Assembly (NCBI GenBank): GCA_020073305.1
Contig: JAIQFK010000014.1
Coordinates: 62,001-126,000 of the forward strand
From: Terriglobia bacterium
GTDB taxonomy: Bacteria > Acidobacteriota > Terriglobia > Bryobacterales > Bryobacteraceae
Reading direction: 5' to 3'
Length of the DNA stretch: 64,000 nucleotides
Shown in pieces: positions 45,550 through 52,608 of the stretch. Under the pieces are notes generated by a model. That model had not been told where the DNA came from, did not search any database, and saw only the letters and a program-made list of their open reading frames with translations. A program made the translations under genes and the position numbers. The stretch's first letter is position 1, and the number at the start of each line of letters is the position of its first letter.

Positions 45550-46770
45550 TTGGCAACCGTTATCCAGTCTGATCCTGTCTCGCAGCAATCTAAGAGAGTC
45601 CCGCAACCGGTCGCACGCAATGTAGCCGTCGACACGTATCGCGGCTTCGTCATGTTCCTCATGATGGCGGAGGTGCTGCAACTTTCGCGCGTTGCGGCAG
45701 CCTTTCCCGGAAACTGGTTCTGGAGCTTCCTGGCCTTGAACCAGACGCATGTCGCATGGGCCGGTTGTTCGCTGCACGACACCATTCAGCCAGGGTTCTC
45801 ATTCCTGGTTGGCGTCGCGTTGCCCTATTCAATCGCGAGCCGTTTGGCCAAAGGCGGAACCTTCGGTAAAATGTTCGGGCACGCGCTCTGGCGGTCGCTG
45901 CTGCTGGTCGCGCTCGGCGTCTTTCTGCGATCGATGCACAGCACGCAAACCTACTTTACGTTCGAAGACACACTGTCGCAGATCGGCCTGGGCTATCCCT
46001 TCCTGTTCCTGCTCGGATTCCGCCCGCCGCGCTGGCAGTGGATTGCGCTCACCGTCATTCTTACGGGTTACTGGCTGGCTTGGGCGCTTTATCCCGTGCC
46101 CGGTCCCGGATTCAAGTGGCAGGCCGTGTCGGTGCCGCCGGATTGGCATCACTACTCCGGCTTGGCCGCGCACTGGGATAAGAACGCCAACTTGGGGAAC
46201 GCCTTCGATCAGTGGTTCCTGAACCTGTTCCCGCGGGTCAGGCCGTTTGTCGCCAATGACGGCGGCTATCTGACTCTCAGCTTCATTCCCACCCTCGGCA
46301 CCATGATTCTGGGATTGGTTGCCGGACGCTGGCTGCGCGCGGCCTCGCCCAGGATTCCGATGAAGCGCCTGCTGCTCGCCGGCGTGATCGGCATCGCGGC
46401 CGGCCTGCTGCTGCATTTCACCGGCATCTGTCCGGTGGTGAAGCGCATCTGGACGCCGAGTTGGACGCTCTTCAGCGGCGGGGTTTGCTTCCTGTTTCTC
46501 GCCGGGTTCAGTTGGATCGTGGATGTCAAAGGCTACAGAAAGTGGGCATTCCCGCTGGTTGTGATCGGCATGAACTCGATTGCCGCGTACATGATCGCCC
46601 ACCTGTTCGAACGCTTCATCGTCGATTCGTTCCGCATTAACCTGGGCCCGCACGCATTCCAGATTTTCGGCGCCGGTCTCGAGCCATTCGTCCAGGGCAC
46701 AGCAGTGCTGTTGGTGTTCTGGGTGATTCTGTTCTGGATGTACCGGCGGAAATTGTTCCTGAGGGTCTGA
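45550..46770 (+). CDS. HGSNAT-like (DUF5009/COG4299) membrane acetyltransferase
   Basis: 406 residues with about ten helices. The signature [20 protein letters not shown] followed by a conserved HxxW/C region ([19 protein letters not shown]) and [18 protein letters not shown] matches heparan-alpha-glucosaminide N-acetyltransferase homologues in bacteria, which move acetyl groups from cytoplasmic acetyl-CoA to glycans on the other side of the membrane. The start is a TTG at 45550 with GAGGTG about four bases upstream; no later ATG fits the domain start. It is divergent from the receiver/esterase gene set, suggesting acetylation and deacetylation of a shared glycan. Confidence 0.75.
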   Translation: MATVIQSDPVSQQSKRVPQPVARNVAVDTYRGFVMFLMMAEVLQLSRVAAAFPGNWFWSFLALNQTHVAWAGCSLHDTIQPGFSFLVGVALPYSIASRLAKGGTFGKMFGHALWRSLLLVALGVFLRSMHSTQTYFTFEDTLSQIGLGYPFLFLLGFRPPRWQWIALTVILTGYWLAWALYPVPGPGFKWQAVSVPPDWHHYSGLAAHWDKNANLGNAFDQWFLNLFPRVRPFVANDGGYLTLSFIPTLGTMILGLVAGRWLRAASPRIPMKRLLLAGVIGIAAGLLLHFTGICPVVKRIWTPSWTLFSGGVCFLFLAGFSWIVDVKGYRKWAFPLVVIGMNSIAAYMIAHLFERFIVDSFRINLGPHAFQIFGAGLEPFVQGTAVLLVFWVILFWMYRRKLFLRV

Positions 46771-46776
46771 GACGGA

Positions 46777-49170
46777 CTACTCGGACCGCAGCGCGGTCAT
46801 CGGATCGACTCGCGTTGCCCGCCGCGCCGGCAGCCATGCCGCCGCCAAAGCCACGAGCACGGCCGCTAGCGCGCTTGTCACGTAGGTAAGTGGGTCAAGC
46901 GGAGTCACACCGAGCACCATCGAGCGCACGTACCACGCTGCCATAGCGAGCAACGCCAAACCGATTGGGATTCCCCACCCCGCCATGCGCAACGACTCCG
47001 TTACCACCATCCTCTTGATTTCTGCCGGATGCGCCCCCAACGCCATGCGCAGCCCGATTTCCCGCGTGCGCCGGTTCACTGCAAACTGGATAACCCCGAA
47101 CAACCCCGCTGCCGTCAGCACGCCGGCAAACACGCCGAGCCCCAAACTCAACCTCGCCAGCATCCGATCTTCAGAAAGTGCTTGCTGCATGTGTTGGCGC
47201 AGCGTGATCGATGAATAGACCGTCACGCCCGGATCAAAGCGTTTCAGCTCCCGCCGGATCGCCTGCTCCAGGAGTCCGGGCTCGCCGGCAGTCTCGATCA
47301 TGAGCGTGATGTCATCCGAGGGCATCTGCGCGTACGGCAAAAAGACAAAAGGCTCGGGGCTCTGGTGAACGTAATTCGAAGGCCCGTCCTCGGTCACACC
47401 CACCACCTGTCGCATCTTTCCTTCGACCGAGATCCATTCTCCTAGTGGATTACGGCCGCTGAAGACTTGCCGCGCGAACTGTTGCGAGATGACGATGACC
47501 AGCGGGCTTCCCTCCCGGTCGTTGGCGTCGATTCCCCGCCCGGCCACAACGCGCGTTCCCATTACCGAGAAGTAGTTCCCAGCGACGTTGTTCAGGCCAA
47601 CGCCGAGCGGGGCTTGACCTGGAATTTCCACGCGCACGGTCATGCCGCCTCCGGAGCCACTCAAGGGCAGGCGCCGGGCGAACGTGGCCGCGCGCACTCC
47701 GGGCAAGCCGGACAGCCGGTCGCACGCCTGCTCGCACCATCGCGCGGCCGGCCACCGCCAGCCCTGCCCGACGCTCATCACGAACATCTTCTTGTACGGG
47801 TCGATTCCCGGCCGCACGGCGGCCGCATTTCTGAGGCTTTCGAAAAACAGCACCGCCATGCCAAACAGCACTACGCTCACGGCCACCTGTCCCACAATGA
47901 GCGCTCTCTTCTGCCAGGCGCCGCGCTCCCCGGTGGCCCGTTGGTCGGACTTGAGCACCTCGATGATATTCAGGTTCACCGCCTGCCGCGCCGGCCCCAG
48001 TCCGGCCAGTAGCACCGCTGCTAACGCCGCCGCCAGTGCAAAGATCAAGACACGGTAATCCAGCCGAAGCCCGTAATCGCTGAACACGTCGCCGCCGGAG
48101 AGATACTCGGATGCCTCCCGCATCAGAAGCTGTGCCAGCCACACACCAAGCGCCGCGCCAGCCAGGCTCACCATCCCGGTCTCGATCACTAATTGGCGCA
48201 TTAAGCGAGACCCGCCGGCGCCCAAAGCCATCCGAATACTGAGTTCCCTCTTTCGCGTCTCTCCCTGAGCCAGACGCAACTGCGCCACGTTCGCGCACGC
48301 CACAAAGAGCACCAACCCGAGCAGCAGGAGCAGCCCGCCCCCGCCAATCAGCGTCGCTTTCCATCCCGGCACGAAGCTTGCATCGAGCAGCGTCCCGGCA
48401 ACGCCCGCCGGCGCCGGCTTATGCTTCCCGGGACCGCGGATCGCAGCGTCCAGTTGCCTCGCCACCCGCTGCGAGTTTGCACCAGGCTTCAGACGCGCGA
48501 CCATCTCAAACTGGCCATCCCGGTCCTGCCTCTCCGCCCGGTTGCCGAGCACGTCGAACCAGGCCTCCAGGCTGACCCAAACGTCATTGGCGACACCGCG
48601 CGCAAGTCCTCCGAATTCGGGGGGCATTACACCCACCAGCGTGAAGGCTTTCCCATTCAGCAGCACTGTTTTGCCTATGATCGCGGGATCCCCTCCGAAG
48701 CGGCGTTGCCACAGCCGGTTGCCGATTGCAGCGGCCGGCCGCCCCGAAACCGCTGCAAACGAAGCCCGTCCGAGCGCCGCTTTCACGCCTAACAATGAGA
48801 AGAAGTTCGGAGTAACCGGGTAGGCCAGGATCAGTTCGCTCTCCTCGCCCGTAGCCAGCATGGCGCCCCTGCGCTGATAGGCTGCAAGCTCTAACAGTCC
48901 GCTACCGGCGCTCGCCATGTCCTGGCAGTCTGGCCAGCCGTACATCATTTCGCGGCCGTCATCCCCGCGCGACGTAATCTGCAGCAGCTCGTCAGGCCGC
49001 TCGAGCGCCAGCGGCCGGAGGAACCTCGCGTCCGCCAGGCTGAAGGTACCCGTGGTCAGCCCGATGCCCAGCCCGATTGACAACACGCACAAAGCCGTGG
49101 TGCCACGGCTGCGGCTCAAAACGCGAACCGCGATCCGGGCGTCCTGCCCTAACGTTTGCGCCAGCGTCAT
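46777..49170 (-). CDS. MacB/FtsX-like ABC permease of the orphan (ADOP) type
   Basis: 797 residues, two FtsX-type halves. N-terminal DARIAVRVLSRSRGTTALCV helix, a periplasmic MacB-PCD region, helices around residues ~270-400, a second large periplasmic region and final helices with GVIQFAVNRRTREIGLRMAL, typical of MacB/FtsX permeases. The acidobacterial long duplicated version is often orphaned from its ATPase, as here: no ATP-binding gene lies adjacent. Cargo unknown. It converges with the HGSNAT-like gene, ending 7 bases after its stop. Confidence 0.88.
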   Translation of the reverse strand: MTLAQTLGQDARIAVRVLSRSRGTTALCVLSIGLGIGLTTGTFSLADARFLRPLALERPDELLQITSRGDDGREMMYGWPDCQDMASAGSGLLELAAYQRRGAMLATGEESELILAYPVTPNFFSLLGVKAALGRASFAAVSGRPAAAIGNRLWQRRFGGDPAIIGKTVLLNGKAFTLVGVMPPEFGGLARGVANDVWVSLEAWFDVLGNRAERQDRDGQFEMVARLKPGANSQRVARQLDAAIRGPGKHKPAPAGVAGTLLDASFVPGWKATLIGGGGLLLLLGLVLFVACANVAQLRLAQGETRKRELSIRMALGAGGSRLMRQLVIETGMVSLAGAALGVWLAQLLMREASEYLSGGDVFSDYGLRLDYRVLIFALAAALAAVLLAGLGPARQAVNLNIIEVLKSDQRATGERGAWQKRALIVGQVAVSVVLFGMAVLFFESLRNAAAVRPGIDPYKKMFVMSVGQGWRWPAARWCEQACDRLSGLPGVRAATFARRLPLSGSGGGMTVRVEIPGQAPLGVGLNNVAGNYFSVMGTRVVAGRGIDANDREGSPLVIVISQQFARQVFSGRNPLGEWISVEGKMRQVVGVTEDGPSNYVHQSPEPFVFLPYAQMPSDDITLMIETAGEPGLLEQAIRRELKRFDPGVTVYSSITLRQHMQQALSEDRMLARLSLGLGVFAGVLTAAGLFGVIQFAVNRRTREIGLRMALGAHPAEIKRMVVTESLRMAGWGIPIGLALLAMAAWYVRSMVLGVTPLDPLTYVTSALAAVLVALAAAWLPARRATRVDPMTALRSE

Positions 49171-49248
49171 GCTTCAGCGCCGTGCAATCCAATGACCAGA
49201 GTCTGATTATCCGATCATGCGAAACTGTGCCGCCCCGGACCTTATTTC

Positions 49249-49386
49249 TCAGCCTTCGTTTGCCCACACCACCGCGCGGACACGGTGGCAGACCCGGCAC
49301 TGGTAGTGGCCATGCACGGGCCACATCGGCGCGCTGTGCACCTCGTTGCACCAGAATTCTGAGATCCAACCCCATAGCTTTTTCAT
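49249..49386 (-). CDS. Small cysteine/tryptophan-rich protein (45 residues)
   Basis: A short ORF in the 280-base gap between the permease and methyltransferase genes. ATG 49386 is preceded by a perfect AGGAGGT ribosome site about six bases away. The peptide starts MKKLWGWISEFWCNEVHSAP, continues with MWPVHGHYQC, a CxxC (QCRVCH), and ends WANEG. The mix of Cys13, the C-R-V-C pair and several His residues is compatible with a metal-binding knuckle. I believe similar small proteins occur in Solibacter-type genomes, but I cannot search. Function unknown. Confidence 0.55.
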   Translation of the reverse strand: MKKLWGWISEFWCNEVHSAPMWPVHGHYQCRVCHRVRAVVWANEG

Positions 49387-49448
49387 GAGCTTACCTCCTA
49401 GCTGTTTACGCGCATTCGCGGCGCCAAACGGCTCACAAAGGTAAACTC

Positions 49449-50084
49449 TCAGCGTTTCTTCAGGGTCACGGCCAGCCCGCCGCCTTCCATATAGAAGATG
49501 GTTTCGAGATCCGCGCTGTTGTTGATGGCCTTCACATAGTCCGGAACCATGTCCACGTTGTGGGCCAGGATCAAGCCGCCCGGCCGCACCAGCGCCAGCA
49601 CCTTGTGCAGATAGTCGATGTATCCGTCTTTATCGGCATCGATAAACACAACGTCAACCGGCCCTTTCAGCTTTGCTACGTTCTGGTGAGCGTCGCCCTC
49701 GACGATCGTGACCATGCCGTCGACTCCCGCTTCCTGAAAGTGCCCTCGCGCCATCGACGCCCTCTGATGGTCCATCTCGAACGTGGTCAAGTGACCTCCG
49801 GTGCTCTGAAGCGCCAGACAAAACCACAGCCCCGAGTACCCTGTGGACGTCCCGATCTCCACTACATTCTTCGCCCCCGCTGTTTCCGTGAGCAGGCGCA
49901 ACGCCCTTCCGTCTTGCATGGGAACGCTGAGATAGGTGTGGTGCGACTTCACGATGTCGTCAAGCACGGCGAGAATTTTCTTCTCCGCATCTGTCTTCGC
50001 GATAGGCGGACTTGACTGCCGCTGCGCCGGAGCGATACCCGCAGCGGCCATCACCAGGCCAATACTCACCAAGGTGCATTTCAT
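49449..50084 (-). CDS. Exported class I SAM-dependent O-methyltransferase
   Basis: 211 residues from ATG 50084 (ATG 50096 four codons earlier). The fold is the catechol/caffeoyl-CoA O-methyltransferase type: VVEIGTSTGYSGLWFCLALQ for SAM binding, TFEMDHQRASMARGHFQEAG, and VDVVFIDADKDGYIDYLHKV with the Mg-binding Asp. The usual substrate is a catechol-like or phenolic oxygen. The N-terminus is a signal peptide (VSIGLVMAAAGIAPAQ), which is unusual since SAM is cytoplasmic. It may be anchored or act after transport of SAM; alternatively the signal may be uncleaved. Confidence 0.74.
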   Translation of the reverse strand: MKCTLVSIGLVMAAAGIAPAQRQSSPPIAKTDAEKKILAVLDDIVKSHHTYLSVPMQDGRALRLLTETAGAKNVVEIGTSTGYSGLWFCLALQSTGGHLTTFEMDHQRASMARGHFQEAGVDGMVTIVEGDAHQNVAKLKGPVDVVFIDADKDGYIDYLHKVLALVRPGGLILAHNVDMVPDYVKAINNSADLETIFYMEGGGLAVTLKKR

Positions 50085-50184
50085 GCAACCGAACATATCA
50101 GGAAACGCGGCCCGGCTCTACCAGACGCTTGTATCCGGCGTTCTACAGCGGTACGATCAAGCCCCGGAGCGGTAGGAGGGGGAG

Positions 50185-50589
50185 ATGTCACCGCCAGAAA
50201 ACAAGGTAATCGTCCAGCGGTTGATGGAAGAAGGGTGGAATCAGCGCAACTTCGTCGTTGTGGAAGAGATCGTAGGTCCGGAACACGTGTTCCACGAGCC
50301 TTCCGGGCCTCAGCTAGGTACCGGTCCGGAAGCGTACGTAAATCGGATGAAGCTGTATGCGGGCGCTCTGGACACTCACTTCACGATTGAGGATCTGATT
50401 GCGGAGGCGGACCGCGTGGTGGTTCGCTGGACGGTTCGCGGCCGGCACAACCTGGAGCTCACCGGCATCACCATCCATCGTTTCGAAGCGGGAAAAATCC
50501 TGGAATCGTGGGGAAACTGGGATCAATTGGGATTGATGCAACAACTCAAGCAGGCGCGCTCTTCGCCGCAGGCGGGCCACAGTGCCTGA
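50185..50589 (+). CDS. SnoaL-like/ester-cyclase-family protein
   Basis: 134 residues with a GGAGGGGGAG ribosome site before ATG 50185. The NTF2-like alpha+beta fold of the SnoaL/ester cyclase group is visible: VIVQRLMEEGWNQRNFVVVE, PEHVFHEPS, YVNRMKLYAGALDTHFTIED and the final GKILESWGNWDQLGLMQQL. Members isomerise, dehydrate or simply bind small molecules; exact activity cannot be read. It overlaps the next gene or precedes it by 7 bases, depending on the start of that gene. Confidence 0.78.
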   Translation: MSPPENKVIVQRLMEEGWNQRNFVVVEEIVGPEHVFHEPSGPQLGTGPEAYVNRMKLYAGALDTHFTIEDLIAEADRVVVRWTVRGRHNLELTGITIHRFEAGKILESWGNWDQLGLMQQLKQARSSPQAGHSA

Positions 50590-50596
50590 TCGGACA

Positions 50597-51379
50597 ATGC
50601 AAAGGAAAAGAAGTTGGAACCTTTTTGTGTGGGCGGGCTTTGCCATCGTTTTGCTCGCCGCCTTCAGCTTCTTATACCTGATCCAATTTCCCGTAACTCG
50701 CGATTTCCCGTGGGTGAACCTTCTTCTCTTCGCAGTTGGCGGCTGCTTTTTGGCCGTCGGACTGAAACGCGCATTCGGCAGTCCTGAACGCTACCGCGGC
50801 AAGATCAGCGGCATCGTACTGGGCGTGCTGAGTCTCGCGATCTTCGGTTTGTTCTACTACGGCACGTTCGTTCTGACCCGAGACATCCCTTCCGCCAGCG
50901 GCGCTCCCCACCCCGGCACGCAGGCGCCGGATTTCACGCTTTCCGATGCCGGCGGAAAATCCGTGATGCTCGCGGACTTGATCCGGAACAACCGCGCCGT
51001 ACTCCTGATTTTCTACCGCGGCTACTGGTGACCGTTCTGCAACTCCGAGTTGCGGAGCTTTGAGCGGCGTTTGAGCGAATTCCGCTCGCGCGGTGTCGAG
51101 ATCGTCGCCATCAGCGTCGACTCCAACAAGGACTCGCGCGAACTCTGCTCGAGCCGCGGTTACACATTCCCGTTCCTCTCCGATCCCAAGGCGGAGGTCA
51201 TCCGCCGCTATGGCGTGCTTCATCCGCGAGGGGGCCCGGACGGCCACGACATCGCGCGGCCCGCCGAGTTTCTGGTCGATGCAACGGGAACCATCCGGTG
51301 GGTGAATTTGACGGAGAGCATTTCGGTCCGGGCGCGTCCGGAAGCCGTTTTGAAAGCGATCGATGCCCTCAGCCACTAA
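50597..51379 (+). CDS. Membrane-anchored AhpC/TSA-type peroxiredoxin-like selenoprotein (in-frame TGA at 51029-51031)
   Basis: Read through one TGA, the gene gives 260 residues from ATG 50597 (GTG 50582 is possible). The first half has three membrane helices (LFVWAGFAIVLLAAFSFLYL, VNLLLFAVGGCFLAVGL, IVLGVLSLAIFGLFYYG), followed by an AhpC/TSA domain starting GTQAPDFTLSDAGGKSVMLA and VLLIFYRGYW. The next codon is TGA, then PFCNSELRSFERRLSEF, and the domain continues to IDALSH at the TAA stop (51377-51379). In this family the expected motif is YRGGWCPFC, so TGA stands in place of the first cysteine of C-x-x-C. Sec145 is the likely reading. Alternatives are a sequencing error or pseudogene. A SECIS-like hairpin follows (separate entry). 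SelA/B/C/D are not in this window. Confidence 0.82.
51032..51064 (+). promoter_or_regulatory. SECIS-like hairpin after the in-frame TGA
   Basis: Inside the coding sequence, CTCCG (51043-51047) pairs with CGGAG (51053-51057) around the five-base loop AGTTG. The loop begins 16 bases after the TGA and has G at its second position, which meets the pattern described for bacterial SECIS elements (stem-loop a short distance after UGA, guanosine early in the loop). The flanking A41-A42 could pair with T59-T60 around a bulged C58. A competing fold (GCAACT/AGTTGC with loop CCG) is also possible. Mapping by RNA folding is needed. Confidence 0.6.
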
Positions 51380-51404
51380 CCGAGCCGCGACCAAAAGGGC
51401 GCGG

Positions 51405-51911
51405 TCAACGTTCTAAATAAGCTCGAGCAGCTTTCACACATTCTTCAAGCGCTGTATCCGTATTGACGACAAGCTTCGGAACCGCGATCGGTTCAAACTG
51501 CGCACGAAGGTCCCGATAAAGCTCGTACGACCGGTTGCGCGCCAGATGGGATTGACGGGATGCTTCCAGGCGGAGCCGCGCGGTTGCCTCATCACAGACA
51601 CACTCGATGACCCGCCACTCCGTGTTCAGCCGCCGTGCGGCTTCGATCACCCCGTCGATTTGGTAGCGACGGGAGAACGTGCGGCCATCCAGGAAGATTC
51701 GCACTCCGGGATGGCGTTTGATCAAGTACTCCGCCGTTTCGAGCATCAGCGCCTGGCAGAAGTCATCCTGCTCACTCGAATATTCCACATAGTCGGGCGG
51801 AAAAAGCACGCTCCGGATCACATCTTTATCCAGCACCACTCCCGAATCTGCCAGCGCCTGAGCCAGCGTGCTCTTTCCAGTCGCAGGCAGACCCGCCATC
51901 GCCACGATCAT
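51405..51911 (-). CDS. P-loop kinase (AAA_33-type), substrate unknown
   Basis: 168 residues from ATG 51911; the upstream extension overlaps the epimerase-like gene and is rejected because ATG overlaps its TGA (ATGA). Walker A GLPATGKST at the N-terminus, DKDVIRSVLF for substrate/Mg binding, and a late lid-like arginine stretch (DEATARLRLEASRQSHLARN). This is the zeta-toxin/gluconate-kinase-like AAA_33 family that phosphorylates sugars, polyols or other small hydroxyl compounds. Translational coupling with an RPE-like epimerase suggests a sugar or polyol phosphate route. Confidence 0.76.
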   Translation of the reverse strand: MIVAMAGLPATGKSTLAQALADSGVVLDKDVIRSVLFPPDYVEYSSEQDDFCQALMLETAEYLIKRHPGVRIFLDGRTFSRRYQIDGVIEAARRLNTEWRVIECVCDEATARLRLEASRQSHLARNRSYELYRDLRAQFEPIAVPKLVVNTDTALEECVKAARAYLER

Positions 51912-52603
51912 GGCTTGGCGCCCACCGAGTGAAGCCACGCGAAAATCTCCGCCAGATCGTCCGCCTGAAACACGAGCGAACCCGCAACAATCGCATCAGC
52001 GCCGGCCTCGCGCAATTCGGACACAGTGTGGCTGCGGATGCCGCCATCCGCAACGATGACCACCTGCGAGCGAAGCCCGTGCTGATCGAGCAGTGTGTCC
52101 ATCGAACGAATCCGCGCGCACGCCTCGGGGCCAGGTTCCCTGCCCTTCACGCTCGGCATGGTGCCCAGCAAAAGGACCGCGCTGATCTGCTGCAAATAGG
52201 GCTCGACTGCGCTGACCGGGGTCTCGAGGCGCAGGGCCACGCCTGCCGCGCAATCGTTGGCGCGAATCCGCGAGATCGCCTCCCGCACTTCCAGGCGCCC
52301 TGTCTCGCAATGCACGGTGACCAGATCGGCGCCCGCTGCAACGAACCGGTCCACCAGTTTCGATGGCCTGTCCACCATGAGATGCACATGAAAGAGCCGC
52401 TCCGTATGGCGCCGCAGCGCCGCCACCAGATCCGGAAAAAACAGCAGATCGGGAGCAAAGTGCGCATCCGCAACATCAAGATGGAACGCGTCCGCATAAG
52501 GAGACAGCCGTTCGACGTCGCGCGCGAGATTCGCCAGATCGGCGGACCAGAGCGATACCTCAGCCAACATTCGGCTCCCGGGCTTGGAGTTCCACCTCGG
52601 CAT
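51908..52603 (-). CDS. Ribulose-phosphate-3-epimerase-like protein
   Basis: 231 residues from ATG 52603, five bases after the FUSC stop. TIM-barrel metal site of RPE is kept: AFHLDVADAHFAPDLLFFPD, LFHVHLMVDRPSKLV, DLVTVHCE and the final VIVADGGIRSHT. The phosphate/loop region that in true RPE reads VNPGFGGQ is replaced by LLLGTMPSVKGREPG, so the substrate may be another ketose phosphate, such as allulose-6-phosphate. Overlaps the kinase gene by four bases. The FUSC gene precedes it on the same strand. Confidence 0.72.
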   Translation of the reverse strand: MPRWNSKPGSRMLAEVSLWSADLANLARDVERLSPYADAFHLDVADAHFAPDLLFFPDLVAALRRHTERLFHVHLMVDRPSKLVDRFVAAGADLVTVHCETGRLEVREAISRIRANDCAAGVALRLETPVSAVEPYLQQISAVLLLGTMPSVKGREPGPEACARIRSMDTLLDQHGLRSQVVIVADGGIRSHTVSELREAGADAIVAGSLVFQADDLAEIFAWLHSVGAKP

Positions 52604-52608
52604 CGCGG

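Noticed and set aside
51024-51040. TGA as a simple nonsense mutation making a pseudogene
   Set aside because: The downstream frame is intact with conserved-looking residues to a natural stop, the TGA sits exactly at the redox cysteine position and a SECIS-like stem follows; I therefore prefer selenocysteine, while noting resequencing would be needed to exclude an error.
51050-51379. Separate redoxin gene starting at TTG 51050
   Set aside because: It would begin in the middle of the thioredoxin fold and lack the redox motif; readthrough of TGA 51029 explains both halves.
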